The position numbers and the translations under genes were made by a program. A stretch of 10,592 nt of DNA from Larix sibirica. Its lineage: Eukaryota > Streptophyta > Pinopsida > Pinales > Pinaceae. Numbering within the stretch: position 1 is the stretch's first letter; every line of letters begins with the position of its first letter. The stretch is taken from NCBI GenBank assembly GCA_004151065.3, contig NWUY0300064832.1, forward strand, positions 4,972 through 15,563, in the 5' to 3' direction. Positions 1 through 7,564 of the stretch are shown piece after piece. A model generated the notes under the pieces. It was not told the origin of the DNA. It saw only the letters and a program-made list of their open reading frames with translations, and ran no database searches.

Positions 1-130
1 GGGTTGGTGTGGCCCAGGTTGGGTGTGATCCTCGGATGATTTTGATGGCTTATATGCCCTAGGGTCATGGTTTCTTAGACCAAAGGCCACTCCCGCAAGT
101 CAGGGAGATCTAGTAAACAAAAAAAAAACA
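1..130. repeat. Possible retroposon fragment ending in an A-tract
   Basis: This stretch is visibly richer in G and C than the DNA that follows, and it ends at a run of ten A (119-128), after which composition becomes strongly AT-rich. That pattern fits the 3' end of a retroposed sequence such as a SINE in plus orientation. I do not see a clear tRNA A box or B box in it, and its 5' part is outside the window. No coding frame is supported. The class is a guess. Confidence 0.25.
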
Positions 131-596
131 TTATTGATTCCTTAATCAACTCACTAAAAACAACACTGCATCCAAAAGAAATCCGCCAACAAAACTAAAA
201 GTAACCACACATTATAACGTTTCACTAAGTAATTGAATATAAATATAGAATTGTTAATATAAATTTGATTACATTTTTATGACTTATTCACCATGTTACA
301 TTGGAAAATGCTAAATTTTTATGATTTTGACTTTTTTTCCGGTTTGCTACTTAGTCATAAAATCTTTGTTGAAATTACAATTTTCGATCGTTGAAATCAT
401 TGTTTTAATGCAAAAATGAATTAAATACTCGTAATACAACTTGATTTTGTTATGTTTAATATCTGCAATTCCATTAATCCAAATTATCCTTACCAAATTT
501 TAGACAAAAGTGTTGGTTTCCCTTCCAAGTATTTTAAGTGGCTAAATTTTTTAGACTGCAGTATTCAAGTTTGTTATAGTTATCAACCATATGCAC
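131..596. other. AT-rich non-coding DNA
   Basis: No open frame of useful length, no recognisable RNA gene and no repeated unit were seen. The stretch is full of T-runs and A-runs and looks like ordinary plant intergenic or very old repeat DNA. Confidence 0.6.
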
Positions 597-800
597 ATTG
601 TGAGATTTAGATATTTCTTCTCTTGTTAGCTACACCACAAGACCAAAACGTATAAGGAAGTCCCTACAACAATTTGCTCACATAGAGCCCCATTGAATAA
701 TCTACTCACAAAGAGCGAAAATGTTACAAGTGAGGTTTGAATCTGAGTGAAGAGATTAACATTCCTCTTCTCAACTACTCGAGCTAAATCCAATTGACAT
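597..800 (-). repeat. tRNA-derived SINE-like element (minus strand)
   Basis: Read on the minus strand, the stretch begins with TAGCTCGAGTAGT (774-786), which resembles an RNA polymerase III A box. About 42 nt further on comes AGATTCAAACCTC (732-744), which resembles a B box. That spacing is what a tRNA-like head shows. The following roughly 130 nt would be the tRNA-unrelated body. I could not define the 3' end or target-site duplications, so the lower boundary is approximate. It is not an intact tRNA gene: the arms do not pair into a cloverleaf by eye. Plant SINEs with a TAGCTCAAGTGGT-type A box are a known class; membership in a named family is not claimed. Confidence 0.45.
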
Positions 801-1426
801 CAAAGATGAGCACACTTCTTAAAACATAAACTAAATATAAGAGAGTAAGTTAATAAGTGAGCAAACTCAACTTCTTCATGGCAAAATTTCTTTTCCAGAA
901 ATTTTAATGAAAATTATAATTACAATTAAATAATAAAAACTTCAACCATATAACTTTACTCTTATAATTTTGACTTTTTTAAAAATAATTCAAAATTTTG
1001 AAAATTTAAAAATTAAATAAATCAAAACATAACTACTTAATAAAAAAAACTAAATATATTTCATTATTAACCTATTCCAAACATCAACAAATTTAAAATA
1101 AAATCTAAGATTATAATTAAATGGGAGACAAAGCCTCAGTAAACAACACTCCAATCATAAACAACGTCACAAACCCATAAAGCTATTTGATACATCCCTT
1201 ACACGATTCTTTAAGCCATTAGAACACAATTGTTCCACCTCCATTTATAACCTCGTAAGTCAATATCAACAATTTCAAACATCATAATCATGGCACTTAG
1301 AATGAAACTTGTTGTCATCACACTTGGAATAGGAGGTATTGGTTGTGAATCAATGAGAAATTTTTATATAATTTCAAATGGTAATAGTTATAATGGATAA
1401 TAAACAATCATTATACTTGGAGCAAG
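801..1426. other. AT-rich non-coding DNA
   Basis: Very A/T-rich, with runs such as those near 900-1090. Stop codons are dense in all frames. No gene, RNA or repeat boundary is supported here. Base composition shifts around 1427, where more G-rich sequence begins. Confidence 0.55.
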
Positions 1427-2082
1427 TGTTGGATTTTTGGGTTAGTTTTGAAGTGTTACATTATGTTTTGAGGTGTTTTATGGGATTTGGGGTATATAAT
1501 GTATGTTCAATTTTTGGATTGTTCGAGATAGGTTGTAACAGGGGAGATGGTTTGTGATGGATATACATAATTAAGATATATTGTCCAGTGGATGCTTGAC
1601 CTTAAGATGGTGTTGACTGAGCTTTCTTCTCTTAGTTGTTGGAGATCTCTTGCTTGAATGGTAGATGCCCATCATTGTGGCCACATGGAAGGATCACCTC
1701 ATTGGAGAGCACCTTACGTGGGATGTGGAGAATTGTGCATCATGGAGGAGGACTTGAAACCCTAGTTAACATGTGGTAGCTTGGATTCATATTTTGAAGA
1801 TTGGAGATGGCTTGGGGACACTTGGGGCTTCAAGGTGATTGACCTAGTGGAGTGCATTGCATTAGAGTATCGATGGAGTCTATGGAGGCTTGTGATGGAG
1901 TGGTGTGAACTTTCCTTGTCTAGCTACATTACCTTGGAGTCATTATTGTGCACGACATCACCTTAGAGCATCATACATGTTTTTAGAGTGGACATCTCAC
2001 TTGTGTCTGCTTACAAGGACTTATGTGGGTTGCTTGTAAGGGCTAAGGCCCACATTGTATTGTTGGCCTGTCTTACCTCTCA

Positions 2083-2090
2083 TATAAATA
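2083..2090 (+). promoter_or_regulatory. TATA-box-like element
   Basis: TATAAATA lies in the context CTCATATAAATAGAG and is followed within about 40 nt by C/T-rich sequence of the kind found at plant transcription starts. If 1427-2640 is an LTR, this would be its core promoter. No mapped start supports it. Confidence 0.35.
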
Positions 2091-2355
2091 GAGATAGGAG
2101 AGAGTCTTTCCATTCATCACCATTGTTGTATTTTTCTCTTTCTACTTGCCTTCTTGGAGATATTTGCTAGGGTTCATGATTTGATGAGGAAACCTTAGAA
2201 GAAGCTATGGAAGGGAAATATGGCATCCTGGTTTTGAGTTTGCTCTTATGACTAGGGTTTTCTCTTGTGCAAGAGACATTGGATATGATAATCACATATA
2301 TTCATTAACACTATTGTACTCTCTCTTGTATAGAGATATGGCCTAGAGACGATTG

Positions 2356-2357
<2 letters not shown>

Positions 2358-2388
<31 letters not shown>
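2358..2388. repeat. (CT)15 microsatellite
   Basis: An uninterrupted CT dinucleotide run of 31 nt. On the minus strand it yields a spurious Arg-Glu repeat inside an open frame (2252-2449), which should not be read as a protein. Confidence 0.95.
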
Positions 2389-2390
<2 letters not shown>

Positions 2391-2571
2391 CAGTGGGGTT
2401 TCTTGGTATTCTTGGAGCATCTTGGAGGCCTAGTGTTAAATTCTATCACTTGGAGATTGGAGATTAGGGTTTGAGAGAAAACCCTAAGGTGGATTGATGA
2501 AGAAGAAGAGAAGAGGACATCTTTCCCTGAAAGATGTGTTGGAGATATTTTTGCACAAGGTTTGTTAATTT

Positions 2572-2629
2572 TCCCTAGCTAGGGATTTTTAGAGAGTTGA
2601 GAGATTTGTCTAGCCTTCAATGAAGGCTA
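2572..2629. repeat. Pair of adjacent hairpin-forming inverted repeats
   Basis: TCCCTAGCTAGGGA (2572-2585) is a perfect 14-bp palindrome. Twenty-five bases later, TAGCCTTCA and TGAAGGCTA (2611-2619 and 2621-2629) form 9-bp arms around a single A. Both arms are exact. A shorter palindrome, GTTAATTAAC, lies at 2655-2664. Function is unknown. The position at the 3' side of an LTR-like block could mean structured leader RNA, but there is no T-tract or other sign of a terminator. Confidence 0.7.
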
Positions 2630-2640
2630 TGGTATGTACA

Positions 2641-3281
2641 TGAACTTCATCTTGAGTTAATTAACAAAGTTTCCAACTGTCAATATCTTGTGTAATTTCC
2701 AAATTTGGATTCCAAATGTATATGTTCTTTATGCATGACTATTTACAACCATTTAAGTCTTGTTGATTTGCCATAAGTAGAAGAGAAAATTGTTAAGTGA
2801 TTTGACATCTAAGGAGAAATATAGGGGGTTGATTTCACTGTTTTTATACTACTATCATTACTGCTGTAAAACTGTATTTTCAGATCTAATTATTGGCTGA
2901 TAAGTTGCCATAGATAGGTTCTGAAACTTAACTTTTTGTTTGGTATCTTTTATCGTTGAACTCCCGAGAATTTTGGGGCTATTTTATGCGAATTGTACTC
3001 TTTTTGTTGTTGTTTGTACTCTAATTTAAAGCAATGCTAAAGTTGAAAATTCTAGGGCTAAGATCCAATAAACCTTCTAGGAAAAAAGTGAAAACTTTGT
3101 TTTGCATTTAATATTGAGTATTAATTTTTTTTTACATTTACAAGCCAAGTAATGGAAATTATTACCTTGTAGGAAAGCTTAAAGTGGATGCTTGTTTGAA
3201 CAAATTATGAATGCCTAAATCTAAGGAAACAAAACAAACCAATTGGTTATTTTATTTCATAAGTGTGGAAATCCTTAGCAA
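2641..3281. other. Non-coding stretch
   Basis: Intron-like or intergenic AT-rich sequence with T-runs. No conserved coding signal, RNA gene or repeat boundary was recognised. An open frame begins at 3211 but is not supported as a gene (see the direct repeat entry that follows). Confidence 0.5.
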
Positions 3282-3417
3282 AACAAAAGGACTTCTTCGC
3301 TTGGTCTCTTATCTTAAAGTAGGTGGTTGTATGCCATCGTATGGTTCATCACAACTTTCTCCATCTCAACAAAAGGACTTTGTCGCTTGGTCTCTTATCT
3401 TAGAGGAGGTAGTTGTA
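3282..3417 (+). repeat. Direct repeat of about 50 bp with an 86-bp period
   Basis: Copies at 3282-3331 and 3368-3417 match at about 45 of 50 positions. Both contain the core TCGCTTGGTCTCTTATCTTA. The repeat lies in an open frame of 144 codons (3211-3645, starting at ATG). The period of 86 nt is not a multiple of three, so the two copies are read in different frames and give unrelated peptides. That argues that the open frame is accidental. Its conceptual product is Ser/Leu-rich with no motif I recognise, and no splice-supported extension was seen. Confidence 0.7.
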
Positions 3418-3645
3418 TTCAATTATGTGGTCACCAAAACATCCTCCATCTCAAGTGTCCTTTTTGCAACTAGTTTGAATCCCTCAAGCATCTCTTTTGG
3501 TTTTGTACTTTCTCTTAATATACCCGACAATGGATTTTGGCCTTTGAGGCCCCTTTCTTCTCATCGACCCCTCCTAGAGGACAAATTGACTTGGACCATG
3601 GCATTTCATTCATGGCACCTTAATCAAAGCGAAACTTTGTTTTGA

Positions 3646-4532
3646 ATTTGCAAAAAATAAATGATATCATTTTTTAATCATTTAATCAAGCCCCTAGGAA
3701 CAAATAGGGTCTTTTCTTGGGCTAACAATTTTTCATTTTGAGTCAACTTCTCATTTTAGATAACAATGCAGGTCCAAAAAGCAATGCCAGATCTTACATC
3801 CCTATGTCAACTTCTTAAGTATTGGGGGCGCGCTATCTATCATAAGTTGAGTGCCCTTGACTACTTTCCTAACTCCTCCTATAAGATCAGTCTTAGTGAA
3901 ATGATGTGTAACCTCAATGTCTAGTTGGCTAGGCTATGAGAGAACACCAAGAGCCCCTACAAAGGTTGACCACATGACCCCCTAGTGCATCCCCTAGGGC
4001 ATAAACATCAAGTTTCCTGCAATCCTTTTAGTAATTTCTAAGGATGGCATATATCAAGAGAATGATGGCCAAAAGTTTAATGCTCTTAAGCCAAAGCCAC
4101 ATAATGGGGGTGGGACAGCCCACCTAATAATGATAAAGATGTTTCACCAACTTCAGGTTAGAAACCGATTGCAACATCAACATGATGACACACACCTAAT
4201 CACAACATTCTTATAATACAAATATTATCTATATAGAATTGGCCTTAATTGGCTATTTTGCTTATAAGCCCATAATTTGTAATGAAAGGTCATAAAGTTA
4301 TGGCCCTAAGCCCCATAGGAATATTTATTATAATATTGTACTAGACCACTTATGTTTAATAATGCCTAAGTAGAGTTATTAGGATTGTTGGTTAAATAAG
4401 GGCTTAATGACACCATAAAGACAATGTTATCAGAACCTAAAGCAACACTAGGATTGACATTGGTTAAGTGTTAGATTGGGACTACATCAATCCTTGCAAG
4501 AGAATTGGGTTGAAGAATCAACTGACTAAAAG
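3646..4532. other. Non-coding stretch, unclassified
   Basis: No frame of useful length survives on either strand. Base composition is mixed, with a few GC-richer patches around 3820-4000, and could be old retrotransposon sequence, but translating those patches on both strands gave nothing recognisable. Confidence 0.5.
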
Positions 4533-4546
4533 ACACACACACACAC
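4533..4546. repeat. (AC)7 microsatellite
   Basis: A clean AC run of 14 nt, just upstream of the SINE-like head at 4555. Confidence 0.9.
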
Positions 4547-4554
4547 ATATAGCC

Positions 4555-4602
4555 CTAAGAGTTAGCTCAAGTGGTCATGAGCTAGATGTGAGATCTCTCC
4601 TG
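4555..4602 (+). repeat. tRNA-like SINE head fragment (plus strand)
   Basis: TAGCTCAAGTGGT (4563-4575) is a good match to the A box of tRNA-derived plant SINEs and closely resembles the A box at 774-786 on the other strand. A B box would be expected about 42 nt downstream, near 4605. There the sequence is GGCCAAAGTCT, only a weak B-box match, and it is the first part of a segment identical to CSP41b coding DNA. So this is either a decayed SINE head or one cut short by the junction at about 4602. Confidence 0.4.
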
Positions 4603-4640
4603 GGCCAAAGTCTAGATTGTAGGAATCAGTAAGACCGTTG
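4603..4640 (-). pseudogene. 38-bp exact copy of CSP41b exon sequence
   Basis: The 38 bases at 4603-4640 are identical to 6089-6126, inside the last coding exon of the CSP41b gene, and lie in the same orientation. Read on the minus strand they encode the core of the NGLTDSYNLDFG motif. Identity stops abruptly at both ends: G versus C on the left, GCACC versus ACAAG on the right. The coding copy is conserved protein sequence, so it is the likely donor. A match of this length is not expected by chance. The fragment cannot make a protein. It may be filler DNA from break repair, a template-switch product or a retroposition relic. Confidence 0.8.
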
Positions 4641-5760
4641 GCACCAGTTCCTTTAATTATTGGATTTATAGAAGCAATCCAAGTGTGCAAGGGCCACAAA
4701 CATTATTTTATGTGTATATGGTGAATCTTTATTAAAACACTTTAAGCTTCACTTGTGTCAATTTGAGCTTACTTCCAACATATTTCTAGATCTATTTGCA
4801 GTTCATATTTGTATTTGCAGTAGTATGTTACTTTTACCTTCGATCAGATTACATATGATCTTTCTCTTTGATATTTCAGTTTCTTTAATGTACTTTCCTT
4901 TATAGAGTTAAACCTTGAGGATTGAACTTTTAATACCATTATTTTTGGTTCACTATATGGCGCTTACCTGCTTTAGGCATGATCTAGGGCAGTTTTATTG
5001 AAATTAAAGGCTTTTAATGCTTTCTGCGTGTGCATGCTACTAACCCTTCTGTTTGTAAAAAATGCTGTGTATATAAATATTGATTTGCCTAATAATAAAT
5101 AATACAAAAGATGCATTTAAAAAAAATGGAGTTGATATTTTCACTTGAATCGGGCTTCTGCACTCAAAATAAACTAGGCAGATTTCTCCACTCAAAATAA
5201 ACTATTGCCAGAATGATTTAAAAGGCAAAGACACTATCTTTCCCAAATAAGGCAGATATGAGCTTCTCGTGGAGGGAATAATTTTAGCATCCTATTTGTT
5301 CTGACAAAATAAACAAAAGGATTACAATCTACATGAAATTAATTTCTGCGAAGATCGATGCTTCTGCCAAAAGAAAGATATCTGACACCTATATTTTGAT
5401 TCAGTACTGTCGAATTTTCAGATCCAAAAAAAACTGACAGAACAATTTCAAGAGGCAGAGGCATTCAATATTATATTCTAATGACAACTTAAACAGGACA
5501 GGCTGCTCTCATTATAATATGTCAATAGCAGCTGAAAACTATATGACTAGTTGAAAATTCAAGATCCTTTCCAGAATGTCAAATTCTAGTCGTGCCAAAT
5601 TGAAATTGGGCAGCGGCAAATGCTAAAAGATTAGTATCATTCAACAAATACAGAAATTTCAGCATTGATAAATAACCGTTGGTTAATCATTACTCCCTTT
5701 GATCTATTTTGGTCTTTAGTGGACATTAGTACAGGATTTCAATTTCAATTGGTCCCAGCT
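4641..5760. other. Non-coding region downstream of CSP41b
   Basis: No coding frame or RNA gene was seen. The sequence is AT-rich. A 16-bp direct repeat, CACTCAAAATAAACTA, occurs at 5161-5176 and 5189-5204. Part of the right-hand side probably belongs to the CSP41b 3' UTR, which runs right to left, but I found no polyadenylation signal I would trust to fix its end. Confidence 0.5.
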
Positions 5761-6009
5761 ACTTCAATCTATAGTAGTCAATGGAGCTACAATGAATTAA
5801 ATGAACAGAATGTAGACAAATCTGGTTGAATCGTTGCAAACATGATACGAGCTATCTTGCTCTTTGACAGGACTGAACTGTAACCTACTTCAATCTATAG
5901 TAGTCAATGGAGCTACAATGAAAATGAACAGAATGTAGACAAATCTGATTGAATCATTGCAAACATGATAGGAGCTATCTTGCTCTTTGCCAGGCTTGAA
6001 CTGTAAGCT
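5761..6009. repeat. Imperfect tandem duplication next to the CSP41b stop codon
   Basis: Units at 5761-5886 (126 bp) and 5887-6009 (123 bp) are adjacent and nearly identical, with one 3-bp length difference near the AATGAA...ATGAAC stretch and several substitutions. The block ends two bases before the stop codon of the minus-strand CSP41b gene, so it probably lies in the 3' UTR. The copies have diverged enough that this is unlikely to be an assembly error. Confidence 0.9.
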
Positions 6010-6011
6010 GA

Positions 6012-6191
6012 CTAGTTTTGCAGCACCAGTGTTCTATTCAGGATCATATCATCAACTGAAAAGTCAGGCTCCTTTCTGAATGTACCTCGGCCAAAGTCTA
6101 GATTGTAGGAATCAGTAAGACCGTTGACAAGATCAAACTCTGGTTTCCAGCCAAGATCTGTTTGAGCTTTCTCAATGGATGTAAAAAAATG
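6012..6191 (-). CDS. CSP41B: CSP41b-like protein, last coding exon
   Basis: This is the C-terminal exon of a chloroplast stem-loop binding protein of 41 kDa, type b. The family derives from NAD-dependent epimerase/dehydratases (short-chain dehydrogenase fold). In chloroplasts, CSP41 proteins bind RNA, have been described as endoribonucleases, and help stabilise or process plastid transcripts and ribosomes. The exon reads 59 codons plus TAG (6012-6014), from HFFTSIEKA through DLGWKPEFDL and DSYNLDFGRGTFRKEPDF to the end LVLQN. These blocks match the conserved C-terminus of plant CSP41b as I recall it. It begins after an acceptor reading TACTTGCAG, in phase 0. There is no stop or frameshift. 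An in-frame TTG at 6195-6197 lies in the intron and is not a start. A 38-bp part is copied at 4603-4640. Confidence 0.9.
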   Translation of the reverse strand, partial: HFFTSIEKAQTDLGWKPEFDLVNGLTDSYNLDFGRGTFRKEPDFSVDDMILNRTLVLQN

Positions 6192-6285
6192 CTGCAAGTA
6201 GGTATGTGTTTAGTCCATAGAGAACAAAAGTGTCAACTAAATGGCCAGGAGATACCAACAAATATTATATAACATGTATTCTGAC
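6192..6285 (-). other. CSP41b intron (94 bp, GT-AG)
   Basis: On the minus strand the intron starts GTCAG after exon-final CAG and ends TACTTGCAG. It is phase 0, splitting the Gln-His pair of the conserved RDQ-HFF stretch. Both sites are canonical, and the reading frame is continuous across them. Confidence 0.85.
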
Positions 6286-6375
6286 CTGATCTCGAAGGGG
6301 AAAGGACTTTTTCTTGCCAAAATCAAACTCTTTTGGGTTGAAATGAATAATCTCTGGCTCAGGAAAACCAGCAGC
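6286..6375 (-). CDS. CSP41B: CSP41b-like protein, penultimate exon
   Basis: This 90-bp exon gives 30 codons in frame with the following exon: AAGFPEPEII, then HFNPKEFDFG, then KKKSFPLRDQ. The GFPEPEI and NPKEFDFGKKK blocks are hallmarks of plant CSP41b just before the RDQHFF motif. On the minus strand it follows an acceptor reading CCATCAG and ends CAG before a GT donor. The two exons give 89 residues, roughly the last quarter of a protein of about 380 residues. The exon that should precede it, normally carrying a YVTFDGLAKAC-like stretch, was not found up to the end of the window. The gene therefore continues beyond 10592 through a long intron full of transposons, or it is a truncated 3' fragment. 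The intact frame and splice sites favour a real gene end. Confidence 0.88.
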
Positions 6376-6872
6376 CTGATGGAAGGAAAAACATATGTTA
6401 GAACTCTTACATGTTGCTCAGCTAGTGATTCTCCCAGTGAATGTACAACAGAAAAGACAACAGAGAGGGTGCTTTCAACCTTTCCTTACAGCAGTAATGA
6501 ACAGGCTTAACGAGGGCGCAGTTAGACAGAGATATAGGCTGTTGTTTGTTAGAGGGCGCAGTTAATTTCAGTTTATGTCCAGTCAGATTTAGCAGTTCCA
6601 GTTTAGATAGTCTATTTTCAGAGTGTTCCTTTTGTTAGTCTTCATTTCAGCTTGCAGTTCAGTTCAGCATCTAGTTCAGTTGCATTCTAGTTTTGCATGC
6701 ATGGTCTATTAAGAAGGGCATGGATCTTTAGTCTATTAAAGCACTCTTGCACGGTATTTCCAGTTTAAGAAGAGGGTGCAGTTGTCAAGGAAGGGAATGC
6801 ATGCTCCCAAAACACTCTGCTCACGAATGCTTTTTGAAAATTGCACTTCTCTCTCCCGCTCCCAACAGGCTT
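6376..6872. other. Intron or retrotransposon leader, no coding signal
   Basis: On the minus strand this follows the acceptor of the CSP41b penultimate exon, so it may be intron. On the plus strand it precedes a copia gag fragment and may include its LTR or leader: TGTTAGAGGGCGCAG near 6547 resembles an LTR start. The motif GAGGGCGCAGTTA occurs at 6512-6524 and 6552-6564, with a variant at 6772-6784. No primer-binding site or LTR end could be fixed. The long open frame 6241-6510 on the plus strand is antisense to the CSP41b exon and is not a gene. Confidence 0.4.
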
Positions 6873-7140
6873 GTGTTGGTGGGTGCTTCCAATTTTGTTC
6901 CATGGAAGTGTAGACTGCAGATTCTTTTAGAAGAGGTTGATTTGTAGTATCTTGTGGAAAGGATTTGGTGCTTCCAACAAATCCCAAGGATTTGGCCAAA
7001 CAAACTAGGAAATTGGTCAAAGTGAAACAAATCCTTTTGGATTTGGTGAAGGATCATCTAATCCCTCACATAGCAGATCGGAAGATGGCCAAGAATATGT
7101 ATGATGCCAAGTCACCTTGTACCACAGTGAGAATGTTCAC
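6873..7140 (+). pseudogene. Copia-type retrotransposon gag fragment, copy 1
   Basis: The translation resembles the gag polyprotein region of Ty1/copia elements (UBN2-like). It runs from VGASNFVPWKCRLQILLEEV, the usual W-containing start of the domain, through PKDLAKQTRKLVKVKQI to LVKDHLIPHIADRKMAKNMY, the core gag motif that normally precedes a DAL-LYQS-like stretch. A TAG at about 6945 stands where a Trp is expected. A missing G in GTGGAAAGG (copy 2 has GTGGGAAAGG) shifts the frame just after it. The part after about 7110 diverges from the family. No zinc knuckle, protease, integrase or reverse transcriptase follows. Gag would normally form the virus-like particle that carries element RNA; this copy cannot. 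Confidence 0.75.
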
Positions 7141-7313
7141 TTTGGTACAAGATTTCACTAATTGCTCCAGAGAGTGGAGTGTTATTTTGTGTGCCTCAGA
7201 AAGGTGATCCACACCTTCAATAGATTGCAGATTTGATTCTTAGTTGCTGATCTGTTCTTGTGTTTGTTTGAAGAGTTGCAGTCATCACTAGTCACGACCT
7301 CCGAGATTGTCAC
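7141..7313 (+). other. Spacer between the two gag copies
   Basis: No recognisable gag or LTR sequence. The minus-strand open frame that covers this region (7182-7613) is antisense to the gag copies and shows no family motif. Confidence 0.4.
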
Positions 7314-7546
7314 ATGTTGGAGGGTGCTTCCAACTTTGATCCATGGAAGTGTACGTTGCAGATTCTCTTGGAAGAGGTTGATTTGTGGTACCTTGTGGGA
7401 AAGGATATGGTACTTCCCATAGATCCCAAGAATTTGGCCAAACACACTAGGAAATCGATAAAAGTGAAACAAATCAAGAAGATGGCCAAAGATATGTATG
7501 ATGACATGATCACCTTGTCTAGAAGAATGTTCTTGAAGAACAAACA
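7314..7546 (+). pseudogene. Copia-type gag fragment, copy 2, cut off by a hAT element
   Basis: This is a second copy of the same gag segment, starting 441 bp after copy 1 and roughly 85% identical to it by eye. It reads LEGASNFDPWKCTLQILLEE, then VDLWYLVGKDMVLP, keeping the Trp that is a stop in copy 1. A net 45 nt is missing compared with copy 1, removing the DHLIPHIAD core in frame. A later part of the domain is also missing, so ITL joins directly to SRRMFLKNK. The reading frame then runs into the hAT terminal motif at 7547 and gag homology stops. The missing blocks differ between the two copies, so neither derives from the other by one simple event. Confidence 0.72.
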
Positions 7547-7564
7547 CAGTGTTGCCGAATCGCC
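7547..7564 (+). repeat. Candidate left terminal inverted repeat of the hAT element
   Basis: CAGTGTTGCCGAATCGCC resembles hAT termini, which commonly start CAG-G. It marks an abrupt change from gag coding sequence to non-gag sequence. Its partner at the right end is not in the window, so the call rests on one end only. Confidence 0.55.

Larger units (their letters stand above)
1427..2640 (+). mobile_element. Candidate solo LTR or LTR-like promoter region
   Basis: The stretch starts near TGTTGGATTT (1427), a common way for plant copia-type LTRs to begin. It is more G/T-rich than its flanks, holds a TATA-like box at 2083-2090, a (CT)n tract at 2358-2388 and two strong hairpins at 2572-2629. Together these resemble the U3-R-U5 order of a plant LTR with plus-strand transcription. 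Against this, there is no convincing terminal CA, no clear tRNA primer-binding site after 2640, no gag frame downstream and no second LTR copy in the window. The short open frames at 1781-1966 and 1988-2170 show no known motif and are not called as genes. Alternatives are an unclassified repeat or an ordinary non-coding region. Confidence 0.3.

Noticed and set aside
732-786. Possible functional tRNA gene
   Set aside because: A-box-like and B-box-like strings are present, but no cloverleaf pairing or acceptor stem could be drawn, so a SINE head is the better reading.
1781-2170. Two short plus-strand open frames (61 and 60 codons)
   Set aside because: No recognisable motif and no splice link between them; they fall in an LTR-like block.
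2252-2449. Minus-strand open frame with an Arg-Glu repeat
   Set aside because: The repeat is just the (CT)15 microsatellite translated on the other strand.
3211-3645. 144-codon plus-strand open frame
   Set aside because: No family resemblance, and the internal DNA repeat has a period that is not a multiple of three, so its copies encode unrelated peptides.
6241-6510. 89-codon plus-strand open frame
   Set aside because: It overlaps the CSP41b penultimate exon on the opposite strand, where conservation and splice sites clearly favour the minus strand.
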